Shown piece by piece: positions 53,219 to 63,393 of a stretch of 64,000 nucleotides of DNA; the stretch's first letter is position 1, and the number at the start of each line of letters is the position of its first letter. The notes beneath the pieces were generated by a model, which was not told the DNA's origin, made no database searches, and was given only the letters and a program-made list of their open reading frames with translations. Made by a program: the position numbers and the translations under genes. Source of the stretch: Siphonobacter curvatus. Its GTDB lineage: Bacteria; Bacteroidota; Bacteroidia; Cytophagales; Spirosomataceae. The stretch covers positions 124,001 through 188,000 of the forward strand of contig NZ_PTRA01000006.1 of assembly GCF_002943425.1 (NCBI RefSeq), read 5' to 3'.

Positions 53219-56200
53219 ATGAAAACAAGTATACCTCGTTCTTTGGTATGGCTTACGGTTTGGTTGCTGAGTCACGCAACCTTTGCTCAAACCGTATCGC
53301 TCCAAGGCAAAGTTCTTTCTACTGATCAGGAACCTCTGGTAGGAGCGACCGTACAAATCAAAGGCACGCAATCAGCGGCATTGACGCAGCCCGATGGTTC
53401 TTTTCAGTTGAGCGTTCCGGCAGGTTCAACCATCCTACGGGTAAGCTATATCGGCTTTGAATCCAAGGAAATTACGCTAAACGGTCAGACGCGTTTAACC
53501 ATCGAGCTTAAACCTGACAGCCGGCAGCTGAACGAACTGGTCATTACGGGTTATAGTACCCAAAATCGAAAAGACATTGTCGGTTCGATTGCAAAAATTT
53601 CCGGGGAAGAACTCAAAAACGTACCCGCCGCCAGTTTCAATCAACTCTTACAGGGCAAAGTGACGGGGGTGCAGGTACAGTCAAATTCTGGCGTACCCGG
53701 TGGCGGGATTACCTTTCGTATTCGGGGGAACAACTCCATTAACGCCTCCGTCGATCCTTTGTACGTCATTGATGGAGTGTTTGTAAGCACGAGTGAACCC
53801 ATCCGTACGGGCCTGGGGCAGCAGCAGCAATCCAATCCCTTAGCCGACATTAACCCGGCTGATATTGAAAGTATTCAGGTCTTGAAAGATGCCAACGCTA
53901 CTGCCATCTACGGTTCATTGGGAGCCAATGGAGTTGTGATCGTCACCACGAAGCGGGGAAGTCTGAACAGTCGGGCTAAAATCACCGCCAATGTGTCGCA
54001 CGGCTGGTCATCCGCCATTAAAAAATTTAAAGCTACCACCGGTCCCGAAACCGCCACGCTGGTCAACGAAGCCGTTCGAAATACGGCTCAGGATCGCGGT
54101 TTGGACCCTACTACCGTTGCAGTCCCTTTTCCCGATCCTAGCACCGTGCCTACGTACGACCGCATCAGCGATCTGTTTCGGGTGGCTTCTACGTCCGCGT
54201 ATGATCTTTCGGCTCAGGGTGGTACGGCCAAGAGTACCTATTTTGCCGGATTTAGCTATCTCAAGCAGGAATCAATTGTCAAACCATCTGATTTTGAACG
54301 ATATACCCTTCGTTTTAACTACGACAATTACTTAACCGACAAACTTAAGCTGGGCCATAGTATCAACGTGACGCGTTCGTTTCGCAACGTGAGTAGTAAT
54401 GATAATAACCCCACGGGTGTCATCAACTCGGCTATTTTCCCACGTTCGTACCTGCCCATTTTCAACGAAGATGGCACCTACGCCCGATCGGGTAGTTTCG
54501 ATAATCACCTGGCCCTGATCAACAATCTGAATAACCAGGCCGTCGGATGGCGGACCATTGGTAACGTATTTGCCGAATTACATATCCTGCCGGAACTGAC
54601 CTTGCGAAGCAGCTGGAGTCTGGACAACACGGACATGTACGAAAACAACTACAGCAATACGCTCATTGCCGCCGGGATTGCTACCAAGGGAGCGGCGACT
54701 TCATTTGAAACTAAAAACCTGATTTTCACTAATGAACAGGTACTTACCTACATCAAATCTTTCGGGGAAAAGCATCGGATCAATGCACTGGTAGGAAATA
54801 CGTTCAACCGGGTATTGAACGAAAGCACGAGTGCATCGGGGCAGAACTTTGCCAGTAACGATCTGACGGCGATTTCGGTAGCTGCTACCACGACGGGCTC
54901 TTCCGGTCGGAGCCGGGCTACCTTGCTTAGTTTCTTCGGAAAGGCCAGTTACACTTACAATAACCGCTTTACGTTCGATGCCAGTTTGCGGGCCGATGCC
55001 TCGTCCAAATTCGGGGCCGACCGCCGTTGGGGGTATTTCCCTTCGGGCGGGGTAGCCTGGAACGCTTCCCACGAATCATTCATTGAGGATTTAAACGTCT
55101 TTAGTGACCTGAAATTTAGAGCCAGTCTGGGTCTGAGTGGGAATCAAAACGGCATCGGGCCCTACGCCGCTCAAGGTTTGTGGTCGTCGGGAGCGAACTA
55201 CCTCGATGCAGCAGGGATTGCTCCTTCGCAGCTCGAAAACCGACAACTTACCTGGGAAACAACCCGTCAGGTCGACATTGGGACGGAGTTCAGCTTTTTC
55301 AAAAACCGACTCAGTTTTATCGTGGATTACTACAACAAGTACACCTACGATCTGCTGCTGAACGTTCCCGTACCCTCACGTTCTGGTTTTACGACGTATT
55401 TGCAGAACTACGGAGCGGTTCGTAACAAAGGCGTGGAGTTTTCGATTCATTCCGAAAATTTCGCGGGATCAAACTTCCGCTGGTCCACGGATTTCAATGT
55501 TTCCTTCAACCGGAATCGCATTGAAAAACTGGCCTCGGATATTGCTCAGGGAGCTTCGGGTCGGAATATTTCCATTCTGCGGCAGGGCTACTCCGTCAAC
55601 TCGTTTCAGTTGTACAAACAGCTTTACGTCGATCCACAAACGGGCAATGCCGTATACGAGGATGTCAATAAAGATGGACTGATTACCTCCGCGGATCGGC
55701 AAATAGTGGGCAATGCCCTGCCGCGTTTTACGGGCGGACTTACCAATACGCTCTCGTATAAACGATTCGACCTGAACTTTCTCTTTTACTTCCAGCAGGG
55801 TAATAAAATCATGAGTATGCATGATTTCTTCCTGGTACACGGAGGTACGCAGAACTTCATCGGCTTTATTCCCCGGCAACTCGAACGCTGGCAAAAACCG
55901 GGTGACGTTACGGAAATTCCCCGGATGACGACCTACAGTGGCGATCCCACCGTCAACGGCGGAGCATCTAACAATTACAGCGGAAACGTGACCAATCAGA
56001 GTACCCGGTATTTACTCGATGGCTCGTTCATTCGGCTGCGAAACGTGTCCCTGGGTTACACGCTACCGGATGCGATTACCCGCAGAGCCCGTTTGTCGGT
56101 AGTACGGGCCTACGTACAAATTGCCAACCTGCTCACCTTCACCCGCTATTCCGGACTTGATCCGGAAGTGAACTCGCAAAGTAATAACCAGAACACGTCG

Positions 56201-56266
56201 GGCTACGACTGGGCGACGGTACCCCAGCCCCGAACGGTACAGGCTGGTTTGAGTGTCACTTTATAA
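53219..56266 (+). CDS. SusC/RagA-type TonB-linked outer-membrane protein (second pair)
   Basis: About 1015 residues from the ATG at 53219, chosen because it gives a signal peptide (LVWLTVWLLSHATFAQ); the frame extends upstream and overlaps the leader ORF. The carboxypeptidase-like domain (LQGKVLSTDQEPLVGATV) is followed by LNELVITGYSTQNRKD and the plug signature VLKDANATAIYGSLGANGVVIVTTKRG, then the barrel. It imports a ligand captured by its SusD partner. An M14 peptidase gene close by suggests a peptide ligand, and the Cys-rich leader hints at a sulfur-containing one (inference). Confidence 0.92.
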   Translation: MKTSIPRSLVWLTVWLLSHATFAQTVSLQGKVLSTDQEPLVGATVQIKGTQSAALTQPDGSFQLSVPAGSTILRVSYIGFESKEITLNGQTRLTIELKPDSRQLNELVITGYSTQNRKDIVGSIAKISGEELKNVPAASFNQLLQGKVTGVQVQSNSGVPGGGITFRIRGNNSINASVDPLYVIDGVFVSTSEPIRTGLGQQQQSNPLADINPADIESIQVLKDANATAIYGSLGANGVVIVTTKRGSLNSRAKITANVSHGWSSAIKKFKATTGPETATLVNEAVRNTAQDRGLDPTTVAVPFPDPSTVPTYDRISDLFRVASTSAYDLSAQGGTAKSTYFAGFSYLKQESIVKPSDFERYTLRFNYDNYLTDKLKLGHSINVTRSFRNVSSNDNNPTGVINSAIFPRSYLPIFNEDGTYARSGSFDNHLALINNLNNQAVGWRTIGNVFAELHILPELTLRSSWSLDNTDMYENNYSNTLIAAGIATKGAATSFETKNLIFTNEQVLTYIKSFGEKHRINALVGNTFNRVLNESTSASGQNFASNDLTAISVAATTTGSSGRSRATLLSFFGKASYTYNNRFTFDASLRADASSKFGADRRWGYFPSGGVAWNASHESFIEDLNVFSDLKFRASLGLSGNQNGIGPYAAQGLWSSGANYLDAAGIAPSQLENRQLTWETTRQVDIGTEFSFFKNRLSFIVDYYNKYTYDLLLNVPVPSRSGFTTYLQNYGAVRNKGVEFSIHSENFAGSNFRWSTDFNVSFNRNRIEKLASDIAQGASGRNISILRQGYSVNSFQLYKQLYVDPQTGNAVYEDVNKDGLITSADRQIVGNALPRFTGGLTNTLSYKRFDLNFLFYFQQGNKIMSMHDFFLVHGGTQNFIGFIPRQLERWQKPGDVTEIPRMTTYSGDPTVNGGASNNYSGNVTNQSTRYLLDGSFIRLRNVSLGYTLPDAITRRARLSVVRAYVQIANLLTFTRYSGLDPEVNSQSNNQNTSGYDWATVPQPRTVQAGLSVTL

Positions 56267-56276
56267 TTTTCGATTC

Positions 56277-57602
56277 ATGAAAAGATATATCCTTGCGGCT
56301 GTGCTGACGGCCAGCCTGATTTCCTGCGACAAATACCTGGACGAAACGCCCAATAATGCCCTCCCCGCCGCTACGGCCATTCGGGATGCGGGTACGGCTC
56401 GGGCCGCCATTAATGGGGCGTATTCCCGCGTGCAGAGCTACTACGCCAGCGGTTATCCCACACTGGGCACGATTACGACGGACAATGTCATTTTTAACGG
56501 AACGCTGAGTCAGTACCTACAACTGGATCAGAATGCCGTTACACCCGATAATGCGATTACGCTGGACGTGTACCAGAGTATCTACCGGGCCATCAATACG
56601 GTGAATAGCATCATCGCTTACGTCCCGGCCATCAACGATCCGAACTTAGGCAGTACGGAAAAAAATACCATTCTGGGCGAAGCCTATTTCATTCGTGCTC
56701 TAGGCTACTTCGACCTGGGTCGGGCCTGGGGTGGGGTACAGTTACAACTGACGCCAACTACTACGCTAGACGGACTGAAGGGCATCAAACGCAGTACCCT
56801 GACGCAGACCTACGATCAGGTACTGGCCGATTTGACCAAAGCTGAAGAGTTGCTGGCCGAAGATGCCACGACCCGAAACCGGGCTCAGAAAAGTACGGCC
56901 CGTGCCTTGCGGGCTCGGGTGCATCTGTACCGGAAAGAGTGGGCGGAGGCTGAAACGTACGCTAGCCAGGTCATAGGAAATACGAAATATGCCTTAGTGA
57001 AGCCGTACAAAACCTTTTTTACGTCGCCGTTTTTGAGTCAGGAGTCGGTTTTTGAACTGAGCTTTTCTACCAATAACCGAAATAGTTACTGGAATTTATG
57101 GTACCCCAGCTCACTGGGTGGACAGTATACCTTGAAACCTTCGGCCACAATCGTAGAGAAATTGAATAACCCAGCGATTGGCGGCAGTCGCAAAGCTCTG
57201 CTGGCGGGTACGGGTAACAACGTATACGGTGTGCTCTACAATACCTCGGCGACGAGTACGGATCCTTCCTACGTCATTCGTATTGCCGAGTTATATCTGA
57301 TACGGGCCGAAGCACGGGCTCAGCAAAACAAGCTTACCGAAGCTTTAGCGGATCTGAACACGGTACGTAGTCGGGCGGATGTTGCGGCAGCTACCGCGAG
57401 TACGAAAGAGGCTTTACTGTTGGCTATTGAGGAAGAAAATAACGTCGAATTCGCTTTTGAGGCCCACCGCTGGTTCGATCTGGTACGTACGGGCCGCACC
57501 GGCGCCGTGTTGGGCCTGACCAACTCACAATACTGGGTATTTCCCTTTCCGTACCAGGATGTCTTGTCTGATCCGGATCTGGAGCAAAATCCAGGGTATT
57601 GA
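56277..57602 (+). CDS. SusD/RagB nutrient-binding lipoprotein (second pair)
   Basis: About 441 residues from the ATG at 56277, which gives a lipoprotein signal (LTASLISC, Cys17); an earlier ATG at 56253 overlaps SusC. SusD hallmarks include FIRALGYFDLGRAWGGVQ and the C-terminal EENNVEFAFEAHRWFDLVRTG. It caps the SusC barrel at the cell surface. The gap to the following peptidase gene (231 bases) holds no clear signal. Confidence 0.92.
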   Translation: MKRYILAAVLTASLISCDKYLDETPNNALPAATAIRDAGTARAAINGAYSRVQSYYASGYPTLGTITTDNVIFNGTLSQYLQLDQNAVTPDNAITLDVYQSIYRAINTVNSIIAYVPAINDPNLGSTEKNTILGEAYFIRALGYFDLGRAWGGVQLQLTPTTTLDGLKGIKRSTLTQTYDQVLADLTKAEELLAEDATTRNRAQKSTARALRARVHLYRKEWAEAETYASQVIGNTKYALVKPYKTFFTSPFLSQESVFELSFSTNNRNSYWNLWYPSSLGGQYTLKPSATIVEKLNNPAIGGSRKALLAGTGNNVYGVLYNTSATSTDPSYVIRIAELYLIRAEARAQQNKLTEALADLNTVRSRADVAAATASTKEALLLAIEEENNVEFAFEAHRWFDLVRTGRTGAVLGLTNSQYWVFPFPYQDVLSDPDLEQNPGY

Positions 57603-57833
57603 TCTGGGTGGCGTATGGTTGGCAGTTGGTCTCGTCTGTATAGTTGTTCGTTGTTTCGTGAATAGTTGCATAATCAAATTAAGCCCAGTATCAGTCATCT
57701 AAGACTGGCAGCTAAGCCAGTTGTGCGTTCTGTCTAAGGTTAGTTAATCTAGTAGTAGGCGTTTGGATACCTGATTACAAAGACGCTGAAATCAAAAGAA
57801 AAATCCTTCATTCACCTCGTATTCCTTTTCCCA

Positions 57834-60422
57834 ATGAACCAACGATTGCTACTCGTTCTCTTTCTTCTGCTAGCCAGTTCTTCACTGTGGGCTCAGCAGT
57901 CGTATTACTTCCCGAATACGGGCACGTTTGATTCACGCGTTCCCAGTCCCGAGCAATTTCTGGGCTACCCGATTGGAACGCATTATACCCGTCACGATCA
58001 GATTGTTGCGTACTTCAAAGAACTCGAACGAACCTCCAATGGCAAGGCTCACGTGCAGGTCATTGGCAAGAGTTACGAAGAACGGCCACAGATCATACTG
58101 ACGATTACGGCTCCGGAGAATTACAGTAATCTGGAAAAGATTCGCCAGAAACACCTCACCGTCACTGACCCGGCTCAACCCAATTTGACCAAGGCCGATC
58201 CGGTGATCGTGCTGCTGGGCTACAGCGTACACGGAGCCGAAACGTCCGGTGGCGAAGCAGCCCTGCTGACGGCATATTATCTGGTAGCCAACCAAAGTGC
58301 CGAAACGGCCCAGTATTTGAAAGAATCGGTCATTCTGATCGATCCTGCACAAAATCCCGATGGTCGCGACCGGGCGGCCAACTGGCATAACATGTACAAG
58401 TCGTTTCCGCCCGTATCCGACCCGGCGGATCTGGAACACCTTCAGGGTTTTCCCGGTGGTCGCGTCAACCACTATTTTACGGATTTAAATCGCGACTGGC
58501 TGAGTGCCGAGCAGATTGAAAGCAAGAACCGGGTCGATTTCTCGCATCAGTGGTATCCTAACGTGCACATCGATTTTCACGAAATGGGTACGAACAGTAC
58601 GTACTATTTCGAACCTACGCCAGCGGGTCACCAAAGTCCGCTGTTGCCACAGTCATCTTACGATTTCAATGCGACGCTGGCTAAATACCACGCCGAAGCC
58701 CTCGACAAGATTGGCTCATTGTATTTTACCAAAGAAAGCTTCGATAACCTGTCGCCCATTTACGGTTCGACGTATCCTGATTTCTACGGAGCCGTTGGTG
58801 TAACCTTTGAGCAGGGGAGTTCGCGAGGACTGGTGCAGGAAAGTACGTCCGGTCCCGTTACATTTCCGTTCACCATTCGTAATCACCTGGTAACGGGTTT
58901 GGCTACGCTCAAAGGAGCTTTGGCCGAAAAAGAAAATCTATTTAAACTGCAAAAGGACTTTTTCAAATCGGCCGTTACTCAGGGCAAGGCTAACCCAGCC
59001 AAGGCGTTTGTCTTCGGCGACAGTCGCGATGTTTCGCTGACGAATAAGCTGTTATCGCTGGTGTTACGGCACCGTCTGAAGGTGTATACTCTGAATGCCG
59101 ACGTAACCGCCGATGGCAAAAAATTCGAGAAGGGAAAAGCCTACGTGGTTCCCGCCGAGCAACCCTTTTTCCGAATCGTACACTCCTTGTTTGAAGAAAC
59201 CCCAAAACTGAAAGACAGTACGTTCTACGATAACACGTCGTGGTCGGTTGTACACGCGTATGGTATCCAACAGGCAAAACTCAACTCGGTACCTTCGCTA
59301 GGACAGGCCGTTACCGCCGTGCCGACCGTGCAGGGAGGTGTAGCGGGTGGTAAGGCTCAGTTGGCGTACTTGCTCAACTGGTCGGAATACAATGCTTCAC
59401 GGGCTTTGTATTCCCTGCTTTCACAGGGAGTACTGGTAAAGACCTCGCTGAAACCTTTCACTAGTCAGACTGCTACGGGGCCGCAGAAATTCAGTTACGG
59501 CTCGCTGGTGATTCCGGTAGCTGGTCAAAAAATCAGTTCGGACAGTCTATACCGGGCAGTAGAAGAAGCGTCGCGTCGCTCCAACCTGACCTTTGCAACT
59601 ACTTCTACGGGTTTTAGTCTGGAAGGCATTGATCTAGGTAGCAATAACATTCTGCCCGTACGCAAACCCGAAGTAGCTCTGGTCACTGGAGCCACGTCGG
59701 GACTAGCCGAAGCTGGTCAGGTCTGGTTTCTGTTGAATGAACACCTGCAATTGCCCGTCAGTAAGCTGGATCCGCAAAGTCTGGAACGCGTTTCACTGGA
59801 TCGTTATCAGGTGCTGGTATTACCCAACGGAACGTACCGCGAGTGGAGCAAGCCAACCGTCGATGCCTTGAAAGCTTGGGTAAGCCGGGGTGGTACGCTG
59901 ATCACCTTCCGTACGGCTTCGGAGTGGGCCATCAGCCAGGGTTTTGCGAAAGAACGCGTGTTTGTCGATTCTTCGGCTACGCGTCGCAATGCGTCCGTAA
60001 CCCGCGTTGATTACGCTACCCGGGCCGAAACGGAGGCTCCGCGACGTATTAACGGAGGGATTTTCCAGGCGGACATCGACATTACTAATCCCATTGCGTT
60101 CGGTCTGAACGATCGGAAAATTTTCTTCACGAAAACGGGCAATACAATCCTGTTACCCAGCAAAGACAAGTATGCAACAGTGGCCAAGTACCTGCCTTCC
60201 TCGTACATCAGTGGTTATGTTTCCCGGGAAAATGTAGCTAAAATCAACAGCACCGCTTCTATTTTGGTTGGACAACTGGGACAAGGGAAAGTCGTTCTGT
60301 TCGCCGAAGATCCGACCTATCGCCACTACTGGCACGGGACCAATCGATTGTTTCTGAATGCTCTTTTTTACGGAAATCTGATTCAGTTGCAGTCGGCTTT
60401 TCTGGGAGCTGCTGAAGAGTAA
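57834..60422 (+). CDS. Secreted M14-family zinc carboxypeptidase
   Basis: An 862-residue exported protein (signal LLLVLFLLLASSSLWAQ). The zinc motif HxxE is in SVHGAETSGGE (His133, Glu136), and a third ligand His lies in the VHIDFHEMG stretch. DPAQNPDGRDRAAN is the substrate-binding loop typical of the M14 fold. The C-terminal 250 residues resemble a glutamine-amidotransferase-like Rossmann domain often joined to Bacteroidota M14 enzymes. It should trim peptides in the periplasm or at the surface, which fits peptide import by the SusC/SusD pair ahead of it. Confidence 0.85.
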   Translation: MNQRLLLVLFLLLASSSLWAQQSYYFPNTGTFDSRVPSPEQFLGYPIGTHYTRHDQIVAYFKELERTSNGKAHVQVIGKSYEERPQIILTITAPENYSNLEKIRQKHLTVTDPAQPNLTKADPVIVLLGYSVHGAETSGGEAALLTAYYLVANQSAETAQYLKESVILIDPAQNPDGRDRAANWHNMYKSFPPVSDPADLEHLQGFPGGRVNHYFTDLNRDWLSAEQIESKNRVDFSHQWYPNVHIDFHEMGTNSTYYFEPTPAGHQSPLLPQSSYDFNATLAKYHAEALDKIGSLYFTKESFDNLSPIYGSTYPDFYGAVGVTFEQGSSRGLVQESTSGPVTFPFTIRNHLVTGLATLKGALAEKENLFKLQKDFFKSAVTQGKANPAKAFVFGDSRDVSLTNKLLSLVLRHRLKVYTLNADVTADGKKFEKGKAYVVPAEQPFFRIVHSLFEETPKLKDSTFYDNTSWSVVHAYGIQQAKLNSVPSLGQAVTAVPTVQGGVAGGKAQLAYLLNWSEYNASRALYSLLSQGVLVKTSLKPFTSQTATGPQKFSYGSLVIPVAGQKISSDSLYRAVEEASRRSNLTFATTSTGFSLEGIDLGSNNILPVRKPEVALVTGATSGLAEAGQVWFLLNEHLQLPVSKLDPQSLERVSLDRYQVLVLPNGTYREWSKPTVDALKAWVSRGGTLITFRTASEWAISQGFAKERVFVDSSATRRNASVTRVDYATRAETEAPRRINGGIFQADIDITNPIAFGLNDRKIFFTKTGNTILLPSKDKYATVAKYLPSSYISGYVSRENVAKINSTASILVGQLGQGKVVLFAEDPTYRHYWHGTNRLFLNALFYGNLIQLQSAFLGAAEE

Positions 60423-60448
60423 TTCGATCGTTTATGACTGAATAGTTT

Positions 60449-60487
60449 AAAAAGCCGTTGTCGGAACTCCGATGACGGCTTTTTTTT
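60449..60487 (+). terminator. Intrinsic terminator after the peptidase gene
   Basis: A stem of about 17 pairs (two G-T wobbles) starting AAAAAGCCG and closing with CGGC plus a run of eight T. It follows the peptidase stop by 26 bases. Confidence 0.8.
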
Positions 60488-60493
60488 ACTAAT

Positions 60494-60537
60494 ACAGGTT
60501 TCCAAACCTGTACCTGCCATCCGGCAGTTTCCAACTG
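60494..60537. repeat. Cluster of three short hairpins
   Basis: ACAGGTTT-CC-AAACCTGT (60494-60511), CTGCC-ATCC-GGCAG (60514-60527) and CAGTT-TCC-AACTG (60525-60537) lie back to back. The next 150 bases, to about 60700, carry further short inverted words (AACCC/GGGTT, CCATGG). The region 60488-60766 has no gene and looks like decayed interspersed palindromic repeats. Confidence 0.55.
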
Positions 60538-60766
60538 TCTTGGCAATTTTTCCCCGCATTGCATGCTGGGCCATGGATGTTGAACCCCTCCAGGGTTGGC
60601 AAGTCGGCGTGCAAGTTTGCATGAGAAAGGAAAGCGATAGCCATTCAACCCACAAGGGGTTCCATTCGATTAGCCATGGGTGCAGCCTATGGTCAATACC
60701 TAACGTTATATTTCAATAAACATATCCCGCCCGCCAGTCGTTATATTCAAACGGAAATAACGATTC

Positions 60767-63316
60767 ATGAAATACACTCTACTTTTTACCTTCTTCCTGA
60801 CTAGTGCAGTGCTCCAGGCACAAACCCGTCTTGATAGTCTTCGGTCGGATACGTCCCGTAATGTGCAGCTTCAGGAGCTGGTGATTACTGCCTCGCGGGT
60901 GCCCGAACGGCTGTTGCTGTCGCCGCTCAGTATTGAGTTGCTCAATGCCCGCCAGATTCGGTACTCGGCTCAACCCTCGTATTACGAAGCGATTGAAAAT
61001 CTGAAGGGGGTGCAGCTACTCACCTCCAGTTTAGGTTTTAAAGTCTATAACACCCGGGGCTTTGCCAATCCAACCAACGTACGCTTTGTGCAACTGGTGG
61101 ACGGAATGGACAATCAGGCACCGCACATCGGGTCTCCCATTGCCAGTGCTCTGGCTCCCTCAGATCTGGATATTGAACGGGTAGAAATTGTACCAGGAGC
61201 GGCTTCAGCCTTGTACGGACTCAGTGCCTTGAACGGTTTGGCCCAGCTCATTACAAAAGATCCATTCACTTCACCCGGACTAAGCATTGGCCAGAAAACG
61301 GGCGTGAATCACGTCGGAGAATCGCAGGTTTCACCCCAACTTTATACTGAAACCAGTCTGCGATACGCCCAGCCTTTGAGCAATCGGTTTGCCTTCAAGA
61401 TCAACCTTACCTACCAGCAGGGGTACGACTGGATCGCTCGCGACGCTGCCGACCTGAATCCGAATGCTAATGTCTCGCTTGGTTTGACGGGTATGAATAA
61501 TCCCGGAAGTGATCGGGTCAATCAGTACGGCGATGAATCCGCCAATCGGCGTACGCTGACGCTGGGCGGCAAGAAATACGTAGTCTCGCGAACGGGCTAT
61601 TTTGAAAACGATATTACCGATTTGCGACTTCGAAACCTACGGGGTGATATAGCTTTATACTGGCGATTGAAACCCGGCTGGACGCTTTCTTATCATTACA
61701 AAGCCGCCACGCTCAACAACGTATATCAGCGAACCAATCGTTTTCGACTGGAAAATTACCGACTCAGTCAGCAGGGACTGGTACTGCAATCACCAGCCTT
61801 GTTAGTGCGATTGTACGGCACCGCCGAGAACACGGGCGATTCCTACAACATCCGTTCGATGGCGGAAAATATGGATCGTTCGTTCAAATCCGATGATCGC
61901 TGGTTTAGTGATTTTTCCAGCCAGTTTGCCGCAGCCACGCAAGCCGGACAAAGCGTAGGACAGGCCCTGCAACAGGCTCGCACTCAGGCCGATCAGGGGC
62001 GGATTCAACCGGGTACCACCGCTTTTGATTCGGAAGTTAGTCGTTTGCGAGCTATTAATAACTGGGATATTGGGGCGGCCCTGCGGGTAAAATCCTGGCT
62101 GTATCACGGGGAAGCTCAACTGGAAGTCAGTCGCCTGCTGGGCCCTACGTTTCGGGAAAAAACAGGTCTTCATCTCTTAGCCGGAGGCGATTTTCGGGAA
62201 TATGTTGTCTTCCCCGATGGTAACTATTTTATCAATCCCGATGGTACGGATCGGAATCTTCAATATCGCAAAGCGGGCGGATTTGTGCAGGCTTCGCGGA
62301 TGTTCTGGGGCGAGCGGTTAAAGTTAACCGGCTCCCTACGTCTGGATAAAAATCAGTATTTTACGCCGCGACTAAATCCCTTGGTAACGGCCGTTTATTC
62401 GCCCGCGGCCGAACAGTATGTACGAGCTTCGTACCAGACGGGCTATCGATACCCGTCGCTGTTCGAAGCTTTTTCCAATGTTAATTCGGGCGGGGTGAAA
62501 CGGGTAGGAGGACTGAAGGTGATGTCGCAGGGCATTTTCGAACGTTCCTATTTCCGTACCTCCATCGATGCGTTTCAAACGGCAATCAATACCGACGTTA
62601 ATACCAATCAACTGACTACCGAACAGGCCATTCAGAAAAACAAGGGCTTACTACGGAAAAACACCTACACCTACCTGCAACCCGAACAGGTGAACAGTCT
62701 GGAAGTGGGGTATCGGGGCCTGTTTTTCAAAAAACGTCTATACATCGACGTTGATTTTTACTACAACGTGTATCGGAATTTCATCGCTCAGGTCGAAGCC
62801 AACATTCCAAAAAAATCCAATCCTGATTCACTGGCCTATTACCTGGCCGACCGGACCCAGCAGGACCGCTATCGGCTCTGGACCAACTCAAAAACCCGGG
62901 TGTATAATTACGGCTCCAGCGTAGGAATTCGGTATGCCCTGGTACGTGAATGGACCGTAACTGGAAATGCCTCGCTGGCTCGCCTGGACCGGACAGATCA
63001 GGGAGACGGTCTCGAAGAAGCTTTCAATACGCCCCAATGGATTACTAATGTTGGGTTGGCAAATCCAACCTTGTGGAAGTCATTCGGTTTTTCAGTGAAT
63101 TATAAATACCAAAGTGCCTTTCTCTGGCAATCGTCCCTGGCAACGGGGCAGGTGCCCGCCATTCATACGTTTGATGCTCAGGTGAGCTATGATTTCTTCT
63201 GGTTGTTGGTAAAAGTAGGAGGTACGAACGTGTTTAACCGCCCGTACACCACCTTCAAGGCTGGTCCCAGTGTGGGAGGACTGTATTACACGTCGCTCGT
63301 ACTAAAAGCCTGGTAA
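60767..63316 (+). CDS. TonB-dependent outer-membrane receptor
   Basis: An 849-residue receptor with a signal peptide (TFFLTSAVLQAQ) and no carboxypeptidase-like domain. The plug starts VQLQELVITASRVPERLLLSPLSIELL, followed by YNTRGFANPTNVRFVQLVDGMDN and VEIVPGAASALYGLSALNGLAQLITKDPF, then a 22-strand-type barrel with a C-terminal aromatic end. This is the general siderophore/cofactor receptor type rather than SusC. No partner lipoprotein is adjacent. Ligand unknown. Confidence 0.88.
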   Translation: MKYTLLFTFFLTSAVLQAQTRLDSLRSDTSRNVQLQELVITASRVPERLLLSPLSIELLNARQIRYSAQPSYYEAIENLKGVQLLTSSLGFKVYNTRGFANPTNVRFVQLVDGMDNQAPHIGSPIASALAPSDLDIERVEIVPGAASALYGLSALNGLAQLITKDPFTSPGLSIGQKTGVNHVGESQVSPQLYTETSLRYAQPLSNRFAFKINLTYQQGYDWIARDAADLNPNANVSLGLTGMNNPGSDRVNQYGDESANRRTLTLGGKKYVVSRTGYFENDITDLRLRNLRGDIALYWRLKPGWTLSYHYKAATLNNVYQRTNRFRLENYRLSQQGLVLQSPALLVRLYGTAENTGDSYNIRSMAENMDRSFKSDDRWFSDFSSQFAAATQAGQSVGQALQQARTQADQGRIQPGTTAFDSEVSRLRAINNWDIGAALRVKSWLYHGEAQLEVSRLLGPTFREKTGLHLLAGGDFREYVVFPDGNYFINPDGTDRNLQYRKAGGFVQASRMFWGERLKLTGSLRLDKNQYFTPRLNPLVTAVYSPAAEQYVRASYQTGYRYPSLFEAFSNVNSGGVKRVGGLKVMSQGIFERSYFRTSIDAFQTAINTDVNTNQLTTEQAIQKNKGLLRKNTYTYLQPEQVNSLEVGYRGLFFKKRLYIDVDFYYNVYRNFIAQVEANIPKKSNPDSLAYYLADRTQQDRYRLWTNSKTRVYNYGSSVGIRYALVREWTVTGNASLARLDRTDQGDGLEEAFNTPQWITNVGLANPTLWKSFGFSVNYKYQSAFLWQSSLATGQVPAIHTFDAQVSYDFFWLLVKVGGTNVFNRPYTTFKAGPSVGGLYYTSLVLKAW

Positions 63317-63393
63317 GAAGAAGTGCGTAAACGATGGAATAGGCATTTTCTGCAAGGCTGTACCAAGGGCGAAACTCACCAAAAGGAGGGGAT

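Noticed and set aside
57933-58472. A 179-codon open frame opposite the M14 peptidase gene
   Set aside because: The sense frame has the zinc motif and a signal peptide; the antisense frame shows none.
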